DNA of 5,779 nt from Planctomycetaceae bacterium. GTDB lineage: Bacteria; Planctomycetota; Planctomycetia; Pirellulales; Thermoguttaceae. The position numbers and the translations under genes were made by a program. The notes beneath the pieces are model-generated. The model did not search any database and was not told where the DNA came from. It was given only the letters and a program-made list of their open reading frames with translations. Positions 1 to 5,778 of this stretch are shown here, in pieces (the first letter of the stretch is position 1; every line of letters begins with the position of its first letter). The stretch is taken from assembly GCA_031266315.1 (NCBI GenBank), contig JAISBG010000881.1:1-5779 (forward strand). Reading direction: 5' to 3'.

Positions 1-755
1 TCTATCAATATTTGATAAATGGGGCTTTGGCAAACGTCATATTTTTCAGCGATTTCAGCGATAGACACGCCCTTATTTCTCATTTTTATGATGTCTAACT
101 TTGCCTTAGCGTCAATATGTTGTCGTTTATCGACTCTAAAAGGCGTGATAGGACTGTCGGAATCACGATTATAAGTTTCTAAATCCTGCCGAATCACACC
201 GATAGACACTTTTGTCTTTTTGGCTATTTCCCGATGACTCAATCTCGCCCGACGCAATTCCGCAACTTTTTCCCGTCTTGCTGTAACATCTGGATTCGGT
301 GAACGTTTATGATTGAACTTTTCGGGCAGTACAGGATTGTCCGACCACTCATTATAGTCCAAAAGAATTTGCCGGACTCTCTCTCTCGTTAATTTATATT
401 TAACCGAAATTTCCAAATAAGTTGCGCCGCCTCGCCTCATTTCAGCGATTTGACACATTCTATCCGCGCGTCTTTTACGATTGCGTTCAACTTGTTTTCT
501 GTACTCTTTTTGTTCTTTTTCACGTTTTTTCTTCTTTTTTTCTCGTTCTTTTTCTTCAGGAGTTATACTTTGTTTAGGGTTTGCCTTCTGCTTGCCCGAC
601 AAATCATAAGACTCATGAATGTCAATATCGTGCAAATAACACAGCCGATAAATCGACGCAGGCGAAACATATAATGACACGGCAATATGTTTAACGGACT
701 CGCCCTTCATTAAACGGCTTTTGATATTATCAATATGTTTTCGTGTGAATTTCAT
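1..755 (-). CDS. Multi-HTH repeat protein, partial (runs off left edge)
   Basis: The frame is open for 251 codons from ATG at 755 to the window edge, with no stop, so the C-terminus is missing. It contains four similar helix-turn-helix-like units at about residues 4-42, 99-132, 160-193 and 216-250. Each has a first helix, a small turn segment (for example REIAKKTKVS at 175-184 or AEIAEKYDVC at 233-242) and a recognition-type helix. Units 2 and 3 are each followed by a related linker, YNEWSDNPVLP and YNRDSDSPITP, and units 2 to 4 recur about every 60 residues. Residues 67-96 are a Lys/Glu/Arg-rich, probably helical stretch joining units 1 and 2. No catalytic domain is visible. The family is not recognised; the units resemble homeodomain-like, resolvase or sigma region 4 HTHs, so DNA binding is inferred. 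No Shine-Dalgarno precedes the ATG, and the upstream frame is open to a TGA near 855, so a non-ATG start is possible. A promoter and a small ORF lie just upstream. Confidence 0.75.
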   Translation of the reverse strand, partial: MKFTRKHIDNIKSRLMKGESVKHIAVSLYVSPASIYRLCYLHDIDIHESYDLSGKQKANPKQSITPEEKEREKKKKKREKEQKEYRKQVERNRKRRADRMCQIAEMRRGGATYLEISVKYKLTRERVRQILLDYNEWSDNPVLPEKFNHKRSPNPDVTARREKVAELRRARLSHREIAKKTKVSIGVIRQDLETYNRDSDSPITPFRVDKRQHIDAKAKLDIIKMRNKGVSIAEIAEKYDVCQSPIYQILI

Positions 756-775
756 AATTACAGTAATAGTAAATG

Positions 776-850
776 TTAATCTTGATCCGGTCGCATCCAA
801 ACAATTCGCTTGATTCGCGGTTTGTCCTTCGCGCCTTGCCCTTGAAACAT
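776..850 (-). CDS. Possible 24-residue leader ORF before the HTH gene
   Basis: ATG at 850 opens a 24-codon frame ending in TAA at 776-778. It is basic, with the segment KDKPRIKRIVWMRPDQD at its end. A purine-rich ribosome-binding site (GGGGAG, bases 860-865) sits nine bases upstream, better than anything before the HTH gene, whose ATG follows 20 bases after this stop. The pair could be translationally coupled, or this could be a leader peptide. The same frame extends up to a GTG at 910 (44 residues), but that start has no ribosome-binding site and overlaps the predicted -10 box, so the ATG is preferred. The sequence is not recognised, and chance cannot be ruled out at this length. Confidence 0.3.
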   Translation of the reverse strand: MFQGQGAKDKPRIKRIVWMRPDQD

Positions 851-900
851 GATTTCAATCTCCCCAGCCCCAACAACTTCATTCCCATAACAATTTCTTA

Positions 901-928
901 ATTCTATCACAAATGAAAATTAGGTCAA
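901..928 (-). promoter_or_regulatory. Sigma-70-like promoter for leader ORF and HTH gene
   Basis: On the minus strand a -35 box TTGACC (bases 923-928) is followed by a 16-base spacer and a -10 box TAGAAT (901-906). A TG one base before the -10 gives an extended -10 motif. Each hexamer matches consensus at five of six positions. Transcription would start near 893-895, about 45 bases before the leader ORF and about 140 before the HTH gene. It lies immediately downstream of the transposase remnant. Confidence 0.5.
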
Positions 929-944
929 CAATTACCACCCTTGC

Positions 945-1464
945 TTAGTTCGACAATTTTATTTTTAGTTGCCATGAATTATTTTTTTTAGCCTGTTCGA
1001 TGGCAGGTTCCAGTTTTTTTCAAGAAATTCTTTCTGTTGTTCCGGATCGGCTTTCGCAGGAATACAGACTGTTTTCAAAAAGGACATCCCGATTTTGTTC
1101 AAAAAAAAACGCCAACCCGTGATTGACTGCGCCGAATACCGGTGAGTTGGAAAATCCTTTCGCTCGCTTCGTTCAGAGAAGCAGGAGGGTGTTCCCGAAA
1201 AAATGACTCAATCGTTGATCGGTGATTGTCCAAATCACTGGTCGGACGACGGGGCGAACGACCAAGAATAAAGTCAAGACCACCTTCTAAATAAAGATGA
1301 AGATAAACACGAATCGTTTTGACATGAAGACCCGTGAAATCCTAAATCGCACGAGTTTTATAACCGCCCGCACGAAGCAAAACAACCTCACAACGACGAA
1401 GAACAATTGGATCGGGATGCTAAAAACGATAATAACGCAATTCCGATAATTTAATAGAGATCAT
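945..1464 (-). pseudogene. IS630-family transposase, N-terminal remnant, decayed
   Basis: Reading from ATG 1464 with repairs gives the HTH-bearing N-terminal half of an IS630-family transposase. Segments include LSELRYYRF, a helix-turn-helix around YKTRAI.DFTGLHVKTIRVY, and the family-typical GIRRSQSRV and PAKADPEQQKEFLE. The gene is broken four times: TAG at codon 15 (1420-1422), TAG at codon 41 (1342-1344), a frameshift in a run of nine A at 1101-1109, and a second in a run of seven T at 1014-1020. After the second shift the frame reads LEPAIEQAKKN and soon stops (945-947). The DDE catalytic half that should follow is absent, so this is dead. A ribosome-binding site GGAGG (1470-1474) five bases before the ATG and an extended -10 are still recognisable upstream. 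Family identification is from remembered motif patterns; no search was run. Confidence 0.8.
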
Positions 1465-1526
1465 TAATGCCTCCATAAAAAATAAATAGAATAAAATCAA
1501 AAAAAAATACTCACAATACAAAAATT

Positions 1527-1535
1527 ATTATAACA
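1527..1535 (-). promoter_or_regulatory. Relic promoter (-10) of the dead transposase
   Basis: The minus strand reads TGTTATAAT here, a perfect TATAAT -10 with an extended TG motif, about 63 bases before the transposase ATG. No convincing -35 is seen at 16 to 18 bases. It is probably the original transposase promoter and may still fire. Confidence 0.35.
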
Positions 1536-1589
1536 AATTTAATTCCCAAAGAAAAGACCACTTTGTGACAATTTTGAGTATATTGATGA

Positions 1590-1695
1590 CGGGCTTTCAG
1601 CCCTGTTGGGGACGCAAGCGGAATTTTCGTTCAAAGTGGGCAATCATCAGGTAGGCAACCTTGTCTACCACTTGACAAGTCGTTAAAATTTTATC
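1590..1695. repeat. Dispersed intergenic repeat, degenerate copy A
   Basis: This stretch starts with a short hairpin, GGGCT-TTC-AGCCC (1591-1603). It then carries a 24-base block (1639-1662) matching bases 3865-3888 of copy B at 21 of 24 positions, and continues into CTTGACAAGTCGTT, which resembles CTTGACAAGTTCGTT in copy C (5519-5533). A second possible stem pairs GGTAG (1650-1654) with CTACC (1665-1669). No open frame explains it. Together with the transposase promoter debris and the hydB promoter candidate it makes up the gene-free stretch 1465-1874. Confidence 0.55.
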
Positions 1696-1714
1696 GATAA
1701 GGGTGTTGCGTATC

Positions 1715-1742
1715 TTGACAAGCAATCTTATCAGGCGATAAT
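1715..1742 (+). promoter_or_regulatory. Candidate promoter of the hydB-like gene
   Basis: A perfect -35 hexamer TTGACA (1715-1720), a 16-base spacer and GATAAT (1737-1742, five of six matches to TATAAT) form a good sigma-70-like promoter pointing at the hydB-like gene. The predicted start near 1749 would leave a leader of about 125 bases before the ATG at 1875. Assignment is from sequence alone. Confidence 0.45.
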
Positions 1743-1874
1743 GTTAAATAATACTTTGTTGTACTTGAAATTTCAGAAGCAATCTCAAGGAACCAATCGT
1801 ATGATGATTCATTTTGCGTTTTGTCTGTAAAACGCGAATTGAGAATCGCCAACCCTTCAAAACCCTCGTCCCAC

Positions 1875-3791
1875 ATGTCTATCACTAAAGAATTTTTACA
1901 AAATTGCACGGATAAATTTAACCGTGCGATGGAAGATGCAAACCGTCGAGTTGTTATTTGTGCCGGAACCGGTTGTGTTGCCAATGGTTCACTTGATGTC
2001 TTTCATGCTCTTGAAAAAAAGGTTCAGGAAATTGGAATTGACGTTCAGGTTCAACTCCGCTATGAAGACGGCAAACCGGACGGTGCTGCTGATTTTTTGC
2101 GTCTTTCCAAGAGCGGTTGTCAAGGTTTTTGCCAGATGGGACCGCTTTTAAGTATCAATCCTGACGGCATTTTATACACCAATGTCAAAGTTTCCGATGT
2201 TGACGAGATTGTCGAAACGTCCATCAAAAACAAAGGAATTATTGAGCGTCTTCTTTATGTTGACCGGCACAATAAGAACCGGAAATGTATTGGGCAGAAA
2301 GAGATTCCGTTTTATCAACAGCAAACACGGGTAACACTTAAAGCGTGCGGTGTGTTTGAACCGGAAGATATTTACGAATATATTGCGAACAGCGGTTATG
2401 AAGCGGCACGGCGTGCGTGGACGGAAATGACGCCGGAAACAGTTTGTGAGGAGATTGAAGTTTCCGGTCTTCGCGGACGGGGCGGCGGCGGGTTTCCAAC
2501 CGGTAAAAAATGGAAGTTTGCTCTCAAAGAAAAGAATCCGATCAAATACGTGATTTGTAACGCCGACGAAGGCGATCCCGGTGCGTTTATGGATCGAAGC
2601 GTCATGGAAGGCAATCCGCATTGTGTTCTGGAAGGCATGATGATTGCAGCACGCGGTATCGAAGCAACAGAAGGTTATATTTACGTCCGGCTCGAATATC
2701 CGCTTGCGGTACAACGGGTTCGTAAGGCGGTTGCCGATGCGGAAAAACTCGGTATTCTGGGCGATAACATTTTCGGAACAGGTCGCTCGTTCCGAATCAA
2801 TGTCATGGAAGGAGCCGGTGCTTTTGTTTGCGGTGAGGAAACGGCGTTGATTGCGTCCATTGAAGGAGATCGGGGAATGCCGCGTCCGAAACCGCCGTTT
2901 CCGGCTCAAAGCGGTTTATGGGGAAAACCGACCGTTATTAACAATGTCGAAACACTCGCCGCAATTCCGTTCATCATGCACGAAGGAGCCAAAACGTACA
3001 GAAAAGTCGGAACGGAAGGTTCGCCGGGAACAAAAACATTTGCTCTCACCGGTCATGTTGTTAATACGGGTCTGATTGAGGTTCCGTTTGGAACGACGTT
3101 GCGGAAAATTATTTTCGATGTCGGCGGCGGTGTGATTGACAGCAAAGGCAATATCTCAAACGATTATTTCAAAGCGGTTCAGATTGGCGGTCCTTCCGGC
3201 GGATGTCTGACTCAGGAACATCTTGATTTACCGCTTGATTTTGATTCTTTGAAAACGGTTGGAGCGATGGTTGGTTCCGGCGGTTTGGTTGTGATGAACA
3301 AGGGAACCTGCATGATTCAGATGGCACGGTTTTTTATGCAGTTCACTCAAAACGAATCGTGTGGAAAATGTCTGCTTTGCCGTGAAGGAACCAAACAAAT
3401 GTTGGCGTTGCTGGACGATATTATCGCCGGAAACGGAACACAAGAAACGTTGGATATTCTGGATCAGGTTGCCCGAACCGTTTCAAAAGGTTCACTCTGT
3501 GCTCTTGGCAAAACGGCTCCGAACCCTGTACTTTCAACGATTCGCCATTTTCGTGAAGAGTTGGACGCTCATGTATTCCAGAAACGTTGTCCGGCTGGAC
3601 AGTGTAAGAGTTTGGCAAGACCCGAAATTCTCGCCGATAAATGCAAAGGTTGTACTGCCTGTTCCAAAAAATGTCCGGTTGGAGCGATTACCGGTGAACG
3701 CAAAATGCCGCATATTATCGACGCGGAAAAATGTATCAAATGCGGCGAATGCGCCCGAACCTGCAAATTCGGCGCAATTATCGGCGTCTAA
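1875..3791 (+). CDS. hydB: HydB/NuoF-type NADH:FMN iron-sulfur subunit (bifurcating hydrogenase-like)
   Basis: This 638-residue protein has the full architecture of the diaphorase subunit of HydABC-type electron-bifurcating hydrogenases and relatives such as HndC; these oxidise or reduce NAD(P)H through FMN in the cytoplasm. Domains in order: a thioredoxin-like [2Fe-2S] domain with C29, C34, C82 and C86; the NuoF FMN/NADH core with GLRGRGGGGFPTGKKW (198-213), ADEGDPGAF (230-238) and GAGAFVCGEETALI (313-326); an SLBB-like region near 385-440; the [4Fe-4S] site C496, C499, C502 and C542; a CPAGQC motif (572-577); and a C-terminal 2x[4Fe-4S] ferredoxin with C590/C593/C596/C600 and C620/C623/C626/C630. 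The N- and C-terminal modules separate it from plain complex I NuoF. ATG 1875 is chosen because it puts a normal-length lead before the first cysteine; TTG 1821 is the alternative, and neither has a Shine-Dalgarno. No HydA or HydC/NuoE gene is adjacent, so the partner complex is unknown; a formate dehydrogenase diaphorase subunit is possible. Confidence 0.92.
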   Translation: MSITKEFLQNCTDKFNRAMEDANRRVVICAGTGCVANGSLDVFHALEKKVQEIGIDVQVQLRYEDGKPDGAADFLRLSKSGCQGFCQMGPLLSINPDGILYTNVKVSDVDEIVETSIKNKGIIERLLYVDRHNKNRKCIGQKEIPFYQQQTRVTLKACGVFEPEDIYEYIANSGYEAARRAWTEMTPETVCEEIEVSGLRGRGGGGFPTGKKWKFALKEKNPIKYVICNADEGDPGAFMDRSVMEGNPHCVLEGMMIAARGIEATEGYIYVRLEYPLAVQRVRKAVADAEKLGILGDNIFGTGRSFRINVMEGAGAFVCGEETALIASIEGDRGMPRPKPPFPAQSGLWGKPTVINNVETLAAIPFIMHEGAKTYRKVGTEGSPGTKTFALTGHVVNTGLIEVPFGTTLRKIIFDVGGGVIDSKGNISNDYFKAVQIGGPSGGCLTQEHLDLPLDFDSLKTVGAMVGSGGLVVMNKGTCMIQMARFFMQFTQNESCGKCLLCREGTKQMLALLDDIIAGNGTQETLDILDQVARTVSKGSLCALGKTAPNPVLSTIRHFREELDAHVFQKRCPAGQCKSLARPEILADKCKGCTACSKKCPVGAITGERKMPHIIDAEKCIKCGECARTCKFGAIIGV

Positions 3792-3803
3792 TCTCAAAAA
3801 TTC

Positions 3804-4086
3804 CTGATTCTACCGGATTAAGTGTTTTCCACCGGAATAGTCAAATAGTAGGTAATATTTCATAGGCAATCATAAGGTGGGCGACCTTTCGCTATTGGTT
3901 AAAAGGTTGTGTCGGCGTACTCGCCGACAGTGAATTAGATTAACAACGGTAAATGGTGTTGCCTTCCGTTTTGGAGTCAATGCAGACTCAACTGGCGCCC
4001 AGCGGGCGGATTGCCCACCTCTTTTCGTATGTTTCGCGTTTAAAACGAACTTTTCAATGCTTAGATACCTAATTCGGTAGAATCAG
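3804..4086. repeat. MITE-like repeat element, copy B, with terminal inverted repeats
   Basis: The ends are inverted repeats: CTGATTCTACCGGATTAAGT at 3804-3823, and the complement of 4067-4086, CTGATTCTACCGAATTAGGT, matching at 18 of 20 positions. Inside are a perfect 8-bp hairpin (3910-3929), a 5-bp hairpin (3996-4008) and the 24-base block shared with copy A (3865-3888). Its right half (3946-4086) recurs inverted at 5490-5645. It carries no open frame of note. No clear target-site duplication is visible; both flanks are A-rich (CAAAAATTC and AAAAATAC). It fills almost all of the 328-base gap between the convergent hydB-like and hydrolase genes. Confidence 0.65.
3910..3929. other. Perfect 8-bp hairpin inside copy B
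   Basis: TGTCGGCG (3910-3917) pairs with CGCCGACA (3922-3929) around the loop TACT. It lies 119 bases past the hydB-like stop and could slow or end transcription from either side, but neither strand has a following T run, so it is not called a canonical intrinsic terminator. Confidence 0.55.
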
Positions 4087-4119
4087 AAAAATACTTGTTT
4101 GTTGACGTTGCAAAATATA

Positions 4120-5232
4120 TTACAATTTGTCGGCATATTTCCGTGTGATATTGCGGTAGAGTTGTGTTACAGGAAATTCTTCAATAGACTCGGATTCTGC
4201 TTTTTTTGTTTTCGGTTTTTCTGTATTGCCTGATGGTTGAGCGGCTTCGGTGGTGTCCATTTCAATTGTGTCGAGGTGCCGCTCAACGGTTGCGATTCCA
4301 GCAAGTAAATTTCGCAAATTGTAACCGTAACCGTTTAAGACCATTTCGGCTTTTTCGTCTTTCTGGAGAACCGCTTTCCAAAAATAACTCGAAACACGAA
4401 TAATCGCTGATTGAAAACGTTGATCGTTTCGGGCTGAAAGTGAAAAAATCCGACCGCCGTAAATCCGGTGATCACCGCCTTGAAAAATAACTAAATATCG
4501 GTTATTGCGAGTCATCGAGTCAAACGGAATACGGCGTTGATACGCTTTGGTGGGACCGACAATACTATCGTCTTCCGTTCCCGTTATGAAAAGTGCAGGA
4601 ACATCAATCGGAGCGTAAACCTCCTGAAAACTTTTGCCTGTAAAACGAATCGGCGGACTCATTGCTAAAACCGCTCTGATTCGGGAATCGTAAAGCGAGT
4701 CGCCCTTGTCCGAAGGAACTTGACCGGCAACAAGCAAGGAAGCAAGACAACCAAGATCATAACCGCCAACACCTATTCGGTTTCGGTCGAATTTAACGGC
4801 AACAGGATGATTTTCGTCCATCAATTGTTCCAAGCGATCCAACACAAATTTAATATCTTCCGCTCGTGTTCGCCCGTTCCAGTTATGACGATACGATTCT
4901 TTAAATTCGTTTAGAATCAAAACTTTTCCTTTCCAGATATTTTCATCGCTTCCCGGATGTTGTAAAAAAACGGAGGCAAATCCCTGTGATGCCCATGCGT
5001 TGGCAAGATAAGAGCAGCAATCAATCGAACCGCCTAAACCATGCGAAAATACAATAACCGGTATTTTTTCTTCACCGTTTTTTGCCGGATAAAATATTTT
5101 TACCGGAATTGTCCGGTTTTGCGTTGTGTTATACCAGACAAACCGGACACTGCTAACAGTTTCGGCTTTCAACACGTTCAAAAGAACAAACACAACCCAA
5201 ACAAATACAATAACAACAAAACTTCTTTTCAT
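4120..5232 (-). CDS. Exported alpha/beta-hydrolase with Asp at the nucleophile elbow
   Basis: This is a 370-residue protein. Residues 1-23 form a signal peptide: MKR, then a long Val/Phe/Leu core, with likely cleavage after LKA. No lipobox is seen, so it is probably periplasmic or secreted. The mature part is an alpha/beta-hydrolase of the dienelactone hydrolase/PAF-acetylhydrolase-like type: oxyanion-hole motif FSHGLGGS (62-69), LQHPGSDENIW (90-100), the helix RTRAEDIKFVLDRLE (121-135), nucleophile elbow GGYDLG (156-161), acid strand ALFITGTEDD (213-222) and histidine motif GGDHRIYGG (252-260). The usual serine of GHSxG is Asp159 here (GAT at 4756-4758); candidate partners are Asp221 or Asp222 and His255. 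Residues about 325-352 are a polar, low-complexity linker before a short basic tail. A ribosome-binding site GGAG sits six bases before ATG 5232. It is monocistronic here, converging on the hydB-like gene and flanked by inverted repeats. The substrate cannot be told from sequence. Confidence 0.85.
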   Translation of the reverse strand: MKRSFVVIVFVWVVFVLLNVLKAETVSSVRFVWYNTTQNRTIPVKIFYPAKNGEEKIPVIVFSHGLGGSIDCCSYLANAWASQGFASVFLQHPGSDENIWKGKVLILNEFKESYRHNWNGRTRAEDIKFVLDRLEQLMDENHPVAVKFDRNRIGVGGYDLGCLASLLVAGQVPSDKGDSLYDSRIRAVLAMSPPIRFTGKSFQEVYAPIDVPALFITGTEDDSIVGPTKAYQRRIPFDSMTRNNRYLVIFQGGDHRIYGGRIFSLSARNDQRFQSAIIRVSSYFWKAVLQKDEKAEMVLNGYGYNLRNLLAGIATVERHLDTIEMDTTEAAQPSGNTEKPKTKKAESESIEEFPVTQLYRNITRKYADKL

Positions 5233-5260
5233 AACAATCTCCGTATTTTTATTTCAATTG

Positions 5261-5330
5261 TTTGCGAATATTTGCGAAAAATAAATGGCATTCCTAAAAG
5301 ATAATGTACCTTCAAAATCGTTCAAAAGAA
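5261..5330. promoter_or_regulatory. Hydrolase upstream region with 10-bp-period direct repeats
   Basis: Two tandem pairs with one-helical-turn spacing lie upstream of the hydrolase: TTTGCGAATA/TTTGCGAAAA (5261-5280) and TTCAAAATCG/TTCAAAAGAA (5311-5330). Between and overlapping them is a weak minus-strand promoter candidate, TTGAAC (5320-5325), 16-base spacer, TATCTT (5298-5303), with four of six matches in each box. The repeats could be operator half-sites on one DNA face, but AT-rich DNA makes chance pairs likely. Confidence 0.25.
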
Positions 5331-5489
5331 AAAAAAGAAAAACAATTTTCGTTCTCAGATTGACAGAAATTTGCCGAAAGGAGTACGAATATAATAGAAA
5401 AACCGATTGTACCGGTTCGTATTACGGACAAGTAATAGGGAATCTCTCATAATTCATTTTTACCACAGAGGACACAGAGAAAAAGATTT

Positions 5490-5645
5490 CCGATTCTCCC
5501 GTATTAGGTGTCCAAGCCTTGACAAGTTCGTTTTAAACGCGCAAGACACGAAAAATCGTGAAAGAGGTGGGCGATTCCTTCGCTGAAGGGTCGCGCCGGT
5601 TGACTCGGCATTGACTCCAAAACGAAAGGCAACATCATTAACCGT
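5490..5645. repeat. Dispersed repeat, inverted partial copy C
   Basis: The plus strand here aligns along its whole length with the complement of 3946-4086. It starts with the terminal repeat (CCGATTCTCCCGTATTAGGT against CTGATTCTACCGAATTAGGT). It shares AAGTTCGTTTTAAACGCG, GAGGTGGGC and CATTGACTCCAAAACG, with scattered substitutions and a small insertion that makes the hairpin CACGA-AAAA-TCGTG (5547-5560). A second hairpin is CCTTC-GCT-GAAGG (5577-5589). The other half of element B, including its far terminal repeat, is not recognisable beyond 5645, so this copy is truncated or decayed. Confidence 0.65.
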
Positions 5646-5778
5646 CGGGCACCTCTAATAATTGCGATTCTATCGTTTTATTTTTTTGTATAGATTTTTT
5701 TCTGAGGATTTCTATTTTTTTTGTATTATTTTTGTTTTTTCTAGGGAATGATTTTTGCCATTTATCATTTTTTGTTTC
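5638..5778 (-). CDS. Possible C-terminal end of a gene entering from the right edge
   Basis: On the minus strand one frame is open from the window edge for 46 codons to TAA at 5638-5640. It is rich in Lys and Asn, includes KWQKSFPRKNKN, and ends in ESQLLEVPDG inside repeat copy C. In such AT-rich DNA an open frame of this length is a little longer than expected, so it could be the basic tail of a protein encoded further right. Homopolymer runs and lack of any recognised motif keep this tentative. The rest of the 5233-5779 gap holds the hydrolase upstream region, a sequence beginning ACCACAGAGGACACAGAGA at 5462, and copy C. Confidence 0.2.
   Translation of the reverse strand, partial: ETKNDKWQKSFPRKNKNNTKKIEILRKKSIQKNKTIESQLLEVPDG

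Noticed and set aside
450..674. Plus-strand ORF of 74 residues with a Phe-rich stretch that looks like a membrane segment
   Set aside because: The Phe run is the complement of the Lys-rich linker of the minus-strand HTH protein, whose frame is open throughout and has repeated domains.
952..1576. GACAATTTT at both ends of the IS630 remnant as possible terminal repeats
   Set aside because: The copies at 952-960 and near 1567 are in direct, not inverted, orientation and are AT-rich. They do not mark element ends.
1691..1984. Minus-strand ORF of 97 residues overlapping the start of the hydB-like gene
   Set aside because: Over a third of it is antisense to strongly conserved coding sequence. The remaining 61-codon part from ATG 1876 reads plausibly (for example SSYDWFLEIASEISST) but has no recognised motif or ribosome-binding site and contains the plus-strand promoter candidate. 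It might be a gene remnant, but the evidence is too thin.
2172..2909. Minus-strand ORF of 245 residues inside the hydB-like gene
   Set aside because: It is fully antisense to the FMN/NADH core, whose plus-strand frame has exact family motifs. This is a shadow frame.
3792..4119. Intrinsic terminators for the convergent gene pair
   Set aside because: Stable hairpins exist at 3910-3929 and 3996-4008, but none is followed by a T run on either strand.
5041..5304. Plus-strand ORF of 87 residues opposite the hydrolase N-terminus
   Set aside because: It is antisense to the signal peptide and hydrolase core, has no ribosome-binding site and shows low-complexity composition.
5379..5436. AGGAG followed by a short frame reading EKPIVPVRITDK then stop, with TATAAT and TTGACA nearby
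   Set aside because: There is no ATG, GTG or TTG start at the right spacing, the two promoter boxes are 24 bases apart, and the frame ends after about 15 codons.
5462..5480. ACCACAGAGGACACAGAGA short purine-rich direct repeat, considered as a tandem repeat or array unit
   Set aside because: It is only about two imperfect units with no further copies in the window. Similar strings are, as I recall, common in intergenic DNA of many bacteria, so nothing specific can be claimed.
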